In this document: piece after piece, positions 1 to 6,808 of the stretch | Position numbering within the stretch: position 1 is the stretch's first letter | Layout of the letters: each line of letters begins with the position of its first letter | Source of the DNA: an uncultured Actinomycetes bacterium | GTDB lineage: Bacteria; Actinomycetota; Actinomycetes; Nanopelagicales; Nanopelagicaceae | Assembly (NCBI GenBank): GCA_903898855.1 | Contig: CAIUHB010000097.1 | Coordinates: forward strand, 1-7,963 | DNA length: 7,963 nt | Reading direction: 5' to 3' | The notes under the pieces: model-generated | Databases searched by the model: none | The model's input: only the letters and a program-made list of their open reading frames with translations | Told to the model about the DNA's origin: nothing | Position numbers and translations under genes: made by a program

Positions 1-2088
1 CGTACGCGCGATTCCCTTCTCGGCCAAATATTTTCCGGCTGGTGAATCAGCCTTGATATTTCCAGCAGGTGAGATGTGGTCGGTTGTGACCGAGTCTCCA
101 AGAATGGCCATAACGCGGGCTGCATGAATATCTTTTACTGGCTCTGGATTTCTTGGCATTCCTTCAAAGTATGGAGGTTTGCGTACGTAGGTGGAGTTGG
201 TATCCCACTCAAAGACTTTGCCAGTTGGGGTATCTAGTGACTTCCAGCGATTATCGCCATCGAATACGGTGGCGTAATCCTTGCTAAACATCTCTGATGA
301 GATAGAGGAATCAATAACGCTCTGGATCTCTTCCGGTGATGGCCAGATATCCTTCAAGAGAACAGGGTTGCCATCCTTGTCATTACCTAATGAGTCATGA
401 TCGAAATCGTGATCCATGGTTCCGGCGATCGCGTACGCCACTACCAAAGGCGGTGAAGCCAAGAAGTTCATCTTCACATCTGGGCTAATGCGACCTTCAA
501 AGTTGCGGTTACCTGAGAGAACTGCGGTAACAGCGAGATCGTTCTCGTTAATTGCAGAACTAATTTCAGCTGGAAGTGGTCCGGAGTTTCCGATACAAGT
601 GACGCAGCCATATCCCACCAAGTTAAAGCCGAGCTGCTCCATGTAGGTAGTAAGGCCAGCGCGATCGTAGTAATCGGTCACGACCTTTGATCCTGGTGCA
701 AGCGTGGTCTTCACCCAAGGCTTGCTGGAGAGACCTTTCTCTACCGCCTTCTTAGCCAACAGCGCTGCGCCAATCATGACGCTTGGATTCGAGGTATTGG
801 TGCAAGAAGTGATGGATGCAATTACGACATCGCCGTTCTTGACCGTGGTTGCAGTACCTTTAACGGTTGCTGGAATTGCGCTCTTGGAAGTCTTATCTGA
901 GAAATAGGTTGGCAGAACCTTTTCAAATGTTTTCTTCGACTCAGCCAAAACAATGCGATCTTGTGGACGCTTTGGTCCTGCGATAGATGGAACAACAGTT
1001 GCTAGATCAAGCTCGAGCTTCTCGGAGAAACGTGGCGAAGCATCTGGGTTGTGCCAGAGTCCAACTGCCTTCGCATATTTCTCAACGAGTTCGAGTTGAT
1101 CAGCTGTGCGACCAGTTAGCGCCAAATAGCGAATGGTCTCTTCATCGACCGGGAAGATTGCACATGTCGATCCATATTCTGGTGACATATTTCCAATGGT
1201 GGTTCGGTTTGCCATAGGAAGTGCGGTAACGCCTGGGCCGTAGAACTCAACAAATTTGCCAACGACACCATGCTTGCGCAACATCTCGGTGATTGTGAGT
1301 ACTAGGTCGGTAGCTGTTGTACCGGTTGGCAACTTGCCTGAAAGTTTGAATCCAACAACACGAGGAATGAGCATCGAGACCGGCTGTCCGAGGAGTGCGG
1401 CTTCTGCTTCGATTCCGCCAACGCCCCAACCGAGCACGCCCAGGCCATTGACCATGGTGGTATGTGAATCGGTACCAACAACGGTATCTGGATATGCGCG
1501 CAGTACGCCATCAACAGTACGAGTCATAACGACTCGAGCGAGGTATTCAATATTTACTTGGTGCACAATGCCAGTCCCTGGTGGAACCACTTTAAATTCA
1601 TCGAAGGCGCTCTGTCCCCAGCGTAGGAAGCGATAACGCTCACGGTTGCGCTCGTATTCGATATCTACATTCTGCTCAAAGGAATCCTTGGCGCCATAGT
1701 TATCAGCAATAACTGAGTGATCAATGACGAGTTCGGCAGGCGCAAGCGGATTGACTTTAGTGGGATCTCCACCAAGCTCGGCGATTGCTTCGCGCATAGT
1801 TGCTAGGTCTACAACACAAGGAACTCCGGTGAAGTCCTGCATGATGACACGAGCAGGCGTAAATTGAATTTCAGTATCTGGCTCGGCATCAGGATTCCAT
1901 GAGGCCAAGGCTTTGATTTGTTCGGCGGTGATATTCGCGCCATCTTCAGTACGCAATAAGTTTTCGAGAAGAACCTTGAGACTAAAAGGCAGAGTCTCTG
2001 ATCCTTCGAGCTTAGAGAGATCGAAGATCTCATAGCTCTTACCGGCAGCTTGGAGAGTGGTCTTTGCGTTAAAGGAGTTCTTGCTCAT
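1..2088 (-). CDS. acnA: Aconitate hydratase (AcnA/IRP-type), C-terminus beyond the window
   Basis: Aconitase interconverts citrate and isocitrate through cis-aconitate in the cytosolic TCA cycle, using a [4Fe-4S] cluster. I translated the open frame directly: 696 codons run from ATG at 2088 to the left edge without a stop. The three cluster cysteines are visible: C429 in SCTNTSNP, and C495 and C498 in [12 protein letters not shown]. Their spacing (66 and 3) is that of the AcnA/IRP1 class. The DSHTT active-site motif is at D207-H209 within [11 protein letters not shown]. The frame ends just after [13 protein letters not shown] (from about G664), the start of the swivelling C-terminal domain. 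About 200 residues, including the substrate-binding RSNLIG-type motif, should therefore lie outside; the family is usually about 900 residues. It starts 10 bases after the methyltransferase stop, so it is probably co-transcribed, but a TAAGAT hexamer 7 bases before the ATG could give it its own leaderless transcript. A classical ribosome site is not evident. Confidence 0.97.
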   Translation of the reverse strand, partial: MSKNSFNAKTTLQAAGKSYEIFDLSKLEGSETLPFSLKVLLENLLRTEDGANITAEQIKALASWNPDAEPDTEIQFTPARVIMQDFTGVPCVVDLATMREAIAELGGDPTKVNPLAPAELVIDHSVIADNYGAKDSFEQNVDIEYERNRERYRFLRWGQSAFDEFKVVPPGTGIVHQVNIEYLARVVMTRTVDGVLRAYPDTVVGTDSHTTMVNGLGVLGWGVGGIEAEAALLGQPVSMLIPRVVGFKLSGKLPTGTTATDLVLTITEMLRKHGVVGKFVEFYGPGVTALPMANRTTIGNMSPEYGSTCAIFPVDEETIRYLALTGRTADQLELVEKYAKAVGLWHNPDASPRFSEKLELDLATVVPSIAGPKRPQDRIVLAESKKTFEKVLPTYFSDKTSKSAIPATVKGTATTVKNGDVVIASITSCTNTSNPSVMIGAALLAKKAVEKGLSSKPWVKTTLAPGSKVVTDYYDRAGLTTYMEQLGFNLVGYGCVTCIGNSGPLPAEISSAINENDLAVTAVLSGNRNFEGRISPDVKMNFLASPPLVVAYAIAGTMDHDFDHDSLGNDKDGNPVLLKDIWPSPEEIQSVIDSSISSEMFSKDYATVFDGDNRWKSLDTPTGKVFEWDTNSTYVRKPPYFEGMPRNPEPVKDIHAARVMAILGDSVTTDHISPAGNIKADSPAGKYLAEKGIART

Positions 2089-2095
2089 GCCCCAT

Positions 2096-2101
2096 ATCTT
2101 A
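2096..2101 (-). promoter_or_regulatory. Candidate -10 element for a leaderless acnA transcript
   Basis: On the minus strand the hexamer TAAGAT is followed by seven bases (ATGGGGC) and then the aconitase ATG at 2088. It fits the actinobacterial TANNNT -10 pattern at the distance expected if transcription starts on the start codon itself. Its first three bases are the TAA stop codon of the upstream methyltransferase. I see no convincing -35. This is inference from position and pattern, strengthened by the same arrangement before other genes in the window. Confidence 0.45.
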
Positions 2102-3289
2102 GTCACGCATAAAACGCGCAACGCATTCCACATGTTGAGTCATAGGAAAAAGGTCATACCCAACTATGTGGTCGAGGTGGTAGCCCGCATCCTCCAAGAG
2201 ACGTGCGTCACGCGCCAGCGAGGCTGGGTCGCAGGAGACGTAGACAATTGTTCTGGGGCGCTTTGCGACCATCGCCTTGATGACCATCTCCCCCGCACCC
2301 GTGCGAGGTGGATCGAGCAGAATGACATCAAGCTTTTTAATTAGTGGCAGCTTCTGTTCTACGCGACCAGAGTGAATCTCCACCGATTTAATTTTCGCAA
2401 AAATCTTGGATGCATCAAGAGTTGCTCGATGGCTGGATTCGATGAGATGAACCTTGCCAATGTCGCCCACTTGATCTGCAATGGGAGCAGTGAAGAGGCC
2501 CACACCTCCGTAAAGATCTGCCACGTGATCGCCCGCACGGAGTGCAAGCAAATCGATCGCAATTTTCATTAAGGTCTCTGGTGCTTTCTTATGAGCTTGC
2601 CAGAAAGAGGTTGGTGAAATTTCGTATTCGAACTCGCCCACTTTTTCATGAAGTTGAGTTGGACCGGAAATGCTTCTACCGCCACGCGAAACATTTAGCT
2701 CACCGGAACTAGAGAGCGCAACCTCGAGTCGATCATCGCCCTTCCAAGCTCGGGCGAAGAACTCTGGCTTATCCATCTCTTCAACGGCAATCAAGCACTT
2801 ATCTATTTCGGTAACTTCATTCGAACGGGATGAAAAGAGACCAGGGGTGCCACTCTTAGAGATTGCAAAATCCATTCGAGTGCGCCAATGCAATCCATTC
2901 TCTGGTTCGACGCCGATGACATCTAAATCTAAATCAATTTTTCCGAGTCTGGAAAATTGTTCTTGGACGACTTGGCGCTTTAACTCGCGTTGATGAGAAA
3001 TTTCTACATGCTGGAAATCGCAACCGCCGCAGCCCCCGGGGCCAGAGAACTTGCAGGGTGCAACAACTCGATGGGGTGAAGCCAAGATAATTTCGATTGC
3101 ATCTCCGCGCGCCATCTTCGAAGAGACCGAAGTAATTTCTACGACCGCTCTCTCACCAGTAATGGCATGGCGAACAAATATGACCGCGCCTTCATGGCGG
3201 GCAACGAAGTGGCCCCCATGTGCAACTGGTCCAATATCGACGGTAACCCGCTGACCGACTTCAAGCCTCTTAGGCGAGTTAGATTCCAT
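2099..3289 (-). CDS. TRAM-domain class I SAM-dependent RNA (uracil-5-)methyltransferase, TrmA/RumA family
   Basis: The 396-residue protein probably transfers a methyl group from S-adenosylmethionine to C5 of a uridine in tRNA or 23S rRNA. The N-terminal 65 or so residues look like a TRAM RNA-binding domain. An iron-sulfur ligand set follows: C79, C87, C90 ([12 protein letters not shown]) and C165 (DKCL), as in RumA but with two extra residues between the first two cysteines. The methyltransferase domain has the SAM loop DLYGGVGLF (258-266), DPPRTGAG (326-333), the nucleophile C353 in YVSCDP, and the probable base E388 in HVECV. The set is complete, so I expect an active enzyme, but the sequence does not say which uridine is modified, so I give no symbol. 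It leads an operon with aconitase and diverges from trkA. In Mycobacterium the equivalent gene (Rv2689c) lies in the same ceoB/ceoC neighbourhood. Confidence 0.9.
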   Translation of the reverse strand: MESNSPKRLEVGQRVTVDIGPVAHGGHFVARHEGAVIFVRHAITGERAVVEITSVSSKMARGDAIEIILASPHRVVAPCKFSGPGGCGGCDFQHVEISHQRELKRQVVQEQFSRLGKIDLDLDVIGVEPENGLHWRTRMDFAISKSGTPGLFSSRSNEVTEIDKCLIAVEEMDKPEFFARAWKGDDRLEVALSSSGELNVSRGGRSISGPTQLHEKVGEFEYEISPTSFWQAHKKAPETLMKIAIDLLALRAGDHVADLYGGVGLFTAPIADQVGDIGKVHLIESSHRATLDASKIFAKIKSVEIHSGRVEQKLPLIKKLDVILLDPPRTGAGEMVIKAMVAKRPRTIVYVSCDPASLARDARLLEDAGYHLDHIVGYDLFPMTQHVECVARFMRD

Positions 3290-3296
3290 ATGGCTA

Positions 3297-3302
3297 ACCT
3301 TA
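3297..3302 (-). promoter_or_regulatory. Candidate -10 element for the methyltransferase-acnA operon
   Basis: Read on the minus strand the hexamer is TAAGGT, a TANNNT match, followed by seven bases (TAGCCAT) and the methyltransferase ATG at 3289. The AAGG inside it could instead act as a weak Shine-Dalgarno site about 8 bases from the ATG if transcription starts further upstream, inside trkA. The start codon sits in the 8-base palindrome CCATATGG (3286-3293). I find no recognisable -35. Confidence 0.5.
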
Positions 3303-3308
3303 TGCGTG

Positions 3309-3314
3309 TAATGT
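3309..3314 (+). promoter_or_regulatory. Candidate -10 element for the trkA pair
   Basis: TAATGT matches TANNNT and is followed by seven bases (CTGCCTC) and the GTG start at 3322. There is no Shine-Dalgarno sequence before this GTG, which favours leaderless initiation. It lies back to back with the minus-strand -10 at 3297-3302, with six bases between them, so the 32-base gap would hold two opposed promoters. Confidence 0.5.
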
Positions 3315-3321
3315 CTGCCTC

Positions 3322-3984
3322 GTGCACATCGTCATCATGGGTTGCGGTCGAGTTGGATCCGGTCTGGCTATCGAACTTGAGGCAGCTGGCCACAGCATCT
3401 CAGTAATTGACCAAAGTCGTGAAGCATTTCGCCGCCTAGGCGCAGATTTCAAGGGTCGCACCGTCGCTGGTGTTGGTTTTGACCGCGATACCCTCTTGGA
3501 AGCCGGCATTGAGAGCGCTGATGCATTTGCCGCAGTCTCCAATGGTGATAACTCAAATATTCTCGCCGCCCGCGTTGCCCGCGAGACTTACGGAATTCAA
3601 AATGTGGTTGCACGTATCTACGATCCAGCGCGAGCCGAAATTTATCAACGTCTTGGCATCCCGACTGTGGCCACGGTGCTTTGGACTACAGATCAAATTA
3701 TTCGCCGCCTGACTCCAGATGGCTCTCGTTCTGAGTGGCGAGATCCCAGTGGAAAGATTCAACTTATTGAAGTTCACCTTCATAAGGAATGGTTTGGCCG
3801 ACCATCCAAGATGGTCCAGCAAGTCACACCTGCGCGCGTTGCATTTATTACTCGTCTAGGCGAGGGCATGATTCCTAACGTTAATACCGTTCTGCAAGAA
3901 GGCGACCTCGTACACGTAATGGTGCATGAGAGCGACCTCGCTGAAGTTGAAGCAACTCTCGCCAAATCTCCTGAGGAGGCATAA
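3322..3984 (+). CDS. trkA: TrkA-family potassium uptake regulatory protein, first of a tandem pair (CeoB-like)
   Basis: This is a 220-residue cytosolic RCK protein, a nucleotide-binding subunit that gates a potassium transporter in the membrane. The N-terminal Rossmann fold is clear: G7-C-G9-R-V-G12 followed by D30 at the end of the second strand (SVID), the usual NAD(H)/ATP-binding signature. An RCK_N domain covers about residues 1-120 and an RCK_C (TrkA-C) domain about 140-215. The start is GTG at 3322: an in-frame TAA at 3295 leaves little room upstream, and MHIVIMGCGRVG matches the usual family N-terminus. The second trkA begins two bases after its stop, so the two are made together and probably form a mixed complex, as proposed for ceoB/ceoC of Mycobacterium. 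No channel-forming subunit (TrkH/TrkG) is encoded in the window. Confidence 0.92.
   Translation: MHIVIMGCGRVGSGLAIELEAAGHSISVIDQSREAFRRLGADFKGRTVAGVGFDRDTLLEAGIESADAFAAVSNGDNSNILAARVARETYGIQNVVARIYDPARAEIYQRLGIPTVATVLWTTDQIIRRLTPDGSRSEWRDPSGKIQLIEVHLHKEWFGRPSKMVQQVTPARVAFITRLGEGMIPNVNTVLQEGDLVHVMVHESDLAEVEATLAKSPEEA
3973..3979 (+). promoter_or_regulatory. Strong Shine-Dalgarno site for the second trkA gene
   Basis: GAGGAGG lies within the last codons of the first trkA, seven bases before the ATG at 3987. It is by far the best ribosome-binding match in the window and fixes the start of the second gene. It contrasts with the operon-leading genes, which have a -10-like hexamer near the start codon instead. 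Confidence 0.85.
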
Positions 3985-3986
3985 CC

Positions 3987-4643
3987 ATGAAAGTTGCCAT
4001 TATCGGCGCCGGAAATGTCGGTCGCGCTATTGCCCGCGAACTCCTCGGCAATAACCATCATGTACTTCTTATCGATCGCGATCCCAAAGCACTGAAGATG
4101 GAGAGCGTTCCAGAGGCCGAATGGCTCATGGCAGATGGTTGCGAAATCACCTCTTTAGACAATGCCAAGCTTGATCAGTGCCAAGTTCTTATCGCCGCAA
4201 CCGGTGATGACAAGGTTAATTTAGTCGCCTCGCTATTGGCTAAAACCGAGTACGGGGTTCCCCGGGTAGTCGCGCGTGTAAATCACCCAAAGAATGAATG
4301 GTTATTTGATGAATCTTGGGGCGTGGATGTTTCAGTGTCGACACCTCGCATTATCGCCGCGTTGGTAGAAGAAGCGGTATCTGTCGGAGATGTGGTCCGA
4401 CTCTTCTCACTTCGCAATGGCCAGGCAAGTTTGGTGGAGATGACTTTGCCAGATGGAGCGCCTAGCTGCGGAAAGACTGTGGAAGAGGTCGCATTACCAA
4501 CAAATGCAACCTTGGCTGCAATTGTGCGCGATGGTCGCGTTATTACTCCACATGGACATGACGTTTACTCTGCCGGAGACGAGCTGCTCTTTATCGCCAC
4601 CGAAGATGCCGAGGCCCAACTGAAAGCTGTCTTTACCGCTTAA
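3987..4643 (+). CDS. trkA: TrkA-family potassium uptake regulatory protein, second of a tandem pair (CeoC-like)
   Basis: This is a 218-residue RCK protein related to, but distinct from, its upstream neighbour. G7-A-G9-N-V-G12 and D30 (LLID) form the Rossmann nucleotide-binding site. ARVNHPKNEWLF (about residues 96-107) is a segment I recognise from actinobacterial TrkA proteins. An RCK_C domain covers about residues 130-215 and ends in DELLFIATED. The expected role is nucleotide-responsive control of potassium uptake as a partner of the first TrkA. Translation starts at ATG 3987 behind a strong ribosome site and two bases after the upstream stop. Its TAA stop is interlocked with the TAA of the convergent DUF3159 gene in TTAA at 4640-4643. 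I see no good terminator hairpin after it. Confidence 0.92.
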   Translation: MKVAIIGAGNVGRAIARELLGNNHHVLLIDRDPKALKMESVPEAEWLMADGCEITSLDNAKLDQCQVLIAATGDDKVNLVASLLAKTEYGVPRVVARVNHPKNEWLFDESWGVDVSVSTPRIIAALVEEAVSVGDVVRLFSLRNGQASLVEMTLPDGAPSCGKTVEEVALPTNATLAAIVRDGRVITPHGHDVYSAGDELLFIATEDAEAQLKAVFTA

Positions 4644-5266
4644 TTATTTGTTGCTTTTACAACCGGCACTTTACGAAGAATCAACCAGCTCCACCAGCCC
4701 ACTAAGAAGAAGAGTGGGTATCCCATCGCCAGCCGCGCAGTTCCGAGCCAATTCACCTGATTGGCGCGATAGAGCGGATATTGAATAACTAAACGAGATA
4801 CAAAGAGCGCAACCCAGAGCCAGCCCACACGTTTGTAGACAGCCTTACGCGCTGGATGAAGTCGCCATTCAAAATTCTCGCCGAGGATTGGCCCCAACAT
4901 AATTCCGATAAGCGGCCAGCCAATGAGATTGGTAAATGTATATGCCACTGCATAAATCACATTTGTCCAGAGTCCAGGAAGGTAGAAATCTTTAGCATGA
5001 CCAGTGTGCCGGGAGAGCAGGGCGCAGATTCCGATTCCAATAAAACCAGAGATGGCGTGCTGGAGGGTTTCGCGCTTGACCAAACGGATCAAAGTAAAAA
5101 TTCCGGAGAGAATTAATGAGTAGAGCAGCGCCTGATTGAGGTTGTGCGAGAAGTTAAAGTCGATCAGAAAAACTAGTGATGGCAAGCCAGAATCAATCAG
5201 ACCCTTCTTGCCGCCGAGTGCGTTTAGGACTTTATCTCGATCTTCTTCATGACCGTCATAACTCAT
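4640..5266 (-). CDS. DUF3159 family multi-pass membrane protein, function unknown
   Basis: The 208-residue protein is recognised by the DUF3159 opening GGKKGLIDSGLPSLVF (18-33) and by LVKRE (62-66), FLPGLW-like YLPGLW (95-100), GWPLIG (116-121) and PLYRANQVNWLG (164-175). Hydrophobic stretches at about 23-40, 44-60, 70-86, 97-128, 147-163 and 173-198 suggest five or six membrane segments after a short charged N-terminus. No catalytic motif is evident and I know of no assigned function. It overlaps dut by four bases (ATGA), so its translation is probably coupled to dut, and it ends the thioesterase-dut operon. In Mycobacterium the equivalent (Rv2693c) also sits next to the ceoB/ceoC genes. A possible link to potassium homeostasis is only a guess from the neighbours. 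Confidence 0.88.
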   Translation of the reverse strand: MSYDGHEEDRDKVLNALGGKKGLIDSGLPSLVFLIDFNFSHNLNQALLYSLILSGIFTLIRLVKRETLQHAISGFIGIGICALLSRHTGHAKDFYLPGLWTNVIYAVAYTFTNLIGWPLIGIMLGPILGENFEWRLHPARKAVYKRVGWLWVALFVSRLVIQYPLYRANQVNWLGTARLAMGYPLFFLVGWWSWLILRKVPVVKATNN

Positions 5267-5721
5267 TGCTTGCCCGCCTCGCTCTTGATGCCAGTGGAGC
5301 CAAAGCCGCCACTTCCCCGGTCGGTGCCAGGAAGTGAACTCACTTCAACAAAATCTGCCTTCTCGACTTTTTGAATAACGAGCTGAGCGATTCGATCGCC
5401 CTTTTTGATATGAAAATCCTCAGTTAAATCATGATTGATCAAAATCACCTGGAGTTCTCCGCGATAACTAGCATCGACAGTTCCTGGTGTGTTGACCATA
5501 GAGATTCCGTGCTTGATCGCTAGACCTGAACGTGGATGCACGAGTGCTACATATCCATCGGGTAGAGCTATTGATATCCCGGTGGGAATAAGCGCCCTAT
5601 GTCCGGCCGGTAATACATAATCAATGCGGGAGGCTAAATCTGCACCAGCATCTCCCGGCTTGCCATATTTCGGTAGCGGAACATCTGGATCTAATCTGGT
5701 TATAAGTACTTGAAGGCTCAT
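5263..5721 (-). CDS. dut: Trimeric dUTP diphosphatase (dUTPase)
   Basis: dUTPase hydrolyses dUTP to dUMP and pyrophosphate, which keeps uracil out of DNA and supplies dUMP to thymidylate synthesis. All five motifs of the trimeric family are present in 152 residues: PGDAGADL (22-29), PRSGLA (63-68), NTPGTVDASYRGEL (77-90), GDRIAQLVI (108-116) and the flexible C-terminal arm RGSGGFGSTG (135-144). D83 is the water-activating aspartate, Y86 lines the uracil pocket, and F140 in the arm is the expected base-stacking residue. Length and residue numbering closely match the Mycobacterium enzyme. The ATG overlaps the thioesterase stop (ATGA), the TGA overlaps the DUF3159 start, and no strong ribosome site is visible, so translational coupling is likely. 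Two genes that often follow dut in relatives (DUF3710 and an OB-fold protein) are absent here. Confidence 0.97.
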   Translation of the reverse strand: MSLQVLITRLDPDVPLPKYGKPGDAGADLASRIDYVLPAGHRALIPTGISIALPDGYVALVHPRSGLAIKHGISMVNTPGTVDASYRGELQVILINHDLTEDFHIKKGDRIAQLVIQKVEKADFVEVSSLPGTDRGSGGFGSTGIKSEAGKQ

Positions 5722-6302
5722 GGATTAATTTCAAAATCCGGATCTACAAAGGCGAGAAGTTCAGGGTGCTTAGTCACATGCTCGATATATTCCTTGGGAG
5801 CGTTCTCCAAGAAGTGCTTCATCGGAACAATTACATAGAGCGATGAGGCGCGCACTGCTACAGCGCCATCGGGGCCACCGAGTCGACCTTCGGCGCTGGC
5901 ATATACACGTCGATTAGCCTGTCCAGTAATTTCGGCAGTGATATAAAGATTGGTTCCAATCGGAACTGGCAAAAGAAAATCAGTCTCGAGGCGTGCGGTA
6001 ACCGCTGGAGCCCGAAGAAGCCACATCAGTTTGCCGAGCGCTTCATCAAATGCAAGAGAAAGTAATCCACCATGTGCAAGACCGGGTGCGCCTTGGTGGT
6101 TATCGGTCACGGTGAACTCAGCGGTGATATCTAGACCTTGACCAACATGCGCAACTAGATGAAGTCCGGTCGGATGTAGCTCGCCACAACCAAAGCAGTG
6201 GCCAAAGTGGGAGGGAATCTTGGTGCCAGATGCTGGAGCTTTGGGATGGCGCTGCGGCAGAAGAGTTCCCTCTGGTGGCTGCGTTGTGGGAATTCTGGCC
6301 AT
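5718..6302 (-). CDS. PaaI-type hotdog-fold acyl-CoA thioesterase
   Basis: The 194-residue cytosolic protein should hydrolyse an acyl-thioester, probably acyl-CoA; the real substrate cannot be read from the sequence. The hotdog core starts around residue 56 and carries the PaaI/YbgC-like sequence GLAHGGLLSLAFDEALG (74-90), with H77-G78-G79 at the start of the central helix and D86/E87 as likely catalytic acids. Before the core is HFGHCFGCGELHPTGLHL (32-49), a Cys-x2-Cys pair (C36, C39) that I associate with actinobacterial members. About 30 residues precede it and about 30 follow the core. It leads the operon with dut and DUF3159, overlapping dut by four bases. A TANNNT hexamer lies 6 bases before its ATG. 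It diverges from the DUF3093 gene across 23 bases. No metabolic link to dUTPase is evident, so the pairing may only reflect shared transcription. Confidence 0.85.
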   Translation of the reverse strand: MARIPTTQPPEGTLLPQRHPKAPASGTKIPSHFGHCFGCGELHPTGLHLVAHVGQGLDITAEFTVTDNHQGAPGLAHGGLLSLAFDEALGKLMWLLRAPAVTARLETDFLLPVPIGTNLYITAEITGQANRRVYASAEGRLGGPDGAVAVRASSLYVIVPMKHFLENAPKEYIEHVTKHPELLAFVDPDFEINP

Positions 6303-6308
6303 AGGGCA

Positions 6309-6314
6309 AGAGTA
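6309..6314 (-). promoter_or_regulatory. Candidate -10 element for the thioesterase-dut-DUF3159 operon
   Basis: On the minus strand TACTCT is followed by six bases (TGCCCT) and the ATG at 6302, a canonical spacing for a start on the A of the ATG. A possible -35, CTGACG (6333-6338, four of six matches to TTGACA), lies 18 bases upstream inside the DUF3093 gene. The hexamer shares the two bases 6313-6314 with the plus-strand -10 of DUF3093. A second hexamer, TAAGGT at 6315-6320, is an alternative -10 giving a leader of a few bases. Confidence 0.45.
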
Positions 6315-6318
6315 ACCT
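6313..6318 (+). promoter_or_regulatory. Candidate -10 element for the DUF3093 gene
   Basis: TAACCT matches TANNNT and is followed by seven bases (TAGTAAG) and the GTG start at 6326. No -35 is convincing. The octamer TAACCTTA (6313-6320) also occurs in the other divergent gap (3295-3302), where its reverse complement contains the methyltransferase -10. Confidence 0.45.
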
Positions 6319-6327
6319 TAGTAAGGT
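6315..6327. repeat. 13-base perfect palindrome over a divergent promoter and start codon
   Basis: ACCTTA-G-TAAGGT is a perfect inverted repeat with six-base arms and one central base. It begins inside the plus-strand -10 of DUF3093 and ends in its GTG start codon, and it lies just upstream of the minus-strand -10. This placement would suit an operator, but six-base arms can arise by chance, and part of the palindrome is simply the -10-like TAAGGT motif on both strands. Confidence 0.5.
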
Positions 6328-6808
6328 GAAATCGTCAGCGCGGCATAAAGATCGAAGTTATGGGGTTGCCCTATTTAGCGAAACCATGCGCGCTTCGTGG
6401 TGGGTTATCGCATTCCTCATATTTTTAGCTGGCTCACTCAGCATCGCTATCTGGGCTGCCATTGGTACCGCCCCCGCCCTCTATATCAGCGGGGTGGAAT
6501 TGCTCGGAATAATCTGGATGGTCAGTTCGACCACGCTTCGCATCACAGTCACCAAAGGTTGGCTCTTGGTTCATGGAGCGGCTATCCCCCGCGCGCATAT
6601 TCATAATTTCGTACCACTAAAGAAGGAAGAGTTAGTTCTGGCGCGTGGACGGAATTTAGATCCAGCGGCATACCTGGCTATTCGATTCTGGGTTAGCGCT
6701 GCTCTCAAAATAGATGTGAGAGATCCGCAAGACCCAACGCCTTACTGGCTTATCAGCACGAAGCGAGCAGAAGAGCTAGCCGATATTTTGGCGCTAGCCG
6801 ATCATTAG
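6326..6808 (+). CDS. DUF3093 family membrane protein, function unknown
   Basis: The 160-residue protein is recognised as DUF3093 by its layout and by DPAAYLAIRFWV (112-123) and DPQDPTPYWLISTKR (133-147), which match the family's conserved C-terminal half. Two hydrophobic segments at about 24-48 and 49-70 should form a hairpin in the membrane, leaving a cytosolic C-terminal domain of about 90 residues. No enzymatic motif is visible. The GTG at 6326 is the most upstream plausible start and follows a -10-like hexamer at the same 7-base distance seen before other genes; an internal ATG at residue 21 would remove the N-terminal part of the family signature. The last codons hold a 10-base direct repeat that encodes LADILALAD. 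The TAG stop interlocks with the TAA of the convergent DUF4193 gene. In Mycobacterium the equivalent (Rv2698) also sits between dut and the DUF4193 gene. Confidence 0.88.
   Translation: MKSSARHKDRSYGVALFSETMRASWWVIAFLIFLAGSLSIAIWAAIGTAPALYISGVELLGIIWMVSSTTLRITVTKGWLLVHGAAIPRAHIHNFVPLKKEELVLARGRNLDPAAYLAIRFWVSAALKIDVRDPQDPTPYWLISTKRAEELADILALADH
6775..6802 (+). repeat. 10-base direct repeat in the last codons of DUF3093
   Basis: GCTAGCCGAT occurs at 6775-6784 and again at 6793-6802, an exact repeat with an 18-base period, so it stays in frame and encodes LAD twice (LADILALAD). It may be a small duplication that lengthened the C-terminus, or codon coincidence in an alanine/leucine-rich tail. 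Confidence 0.7.

Noticed and set aside
1256..1636. A 126-codon plus-strand open frame opposite aconitase.
   Set aside because: It is the antisense of a well-conserved aconitase segment that includes the DSHTT motif; the product is proline/threonine-rich with no family resemblance.
2057..2344. A 95-codon plus-strand open frame over the methyltransferase-aconitase junction.
   Set aside because: It is antisense to the conserved C-terminal methyltransferase motifs and has no family resemblance.
4644..4662. GTTG...CAAC stem after the second trkA stop as a terminator.
   Set aside because: Only four pairs with a six-base loop and no U tract on either strand; too weak to call.
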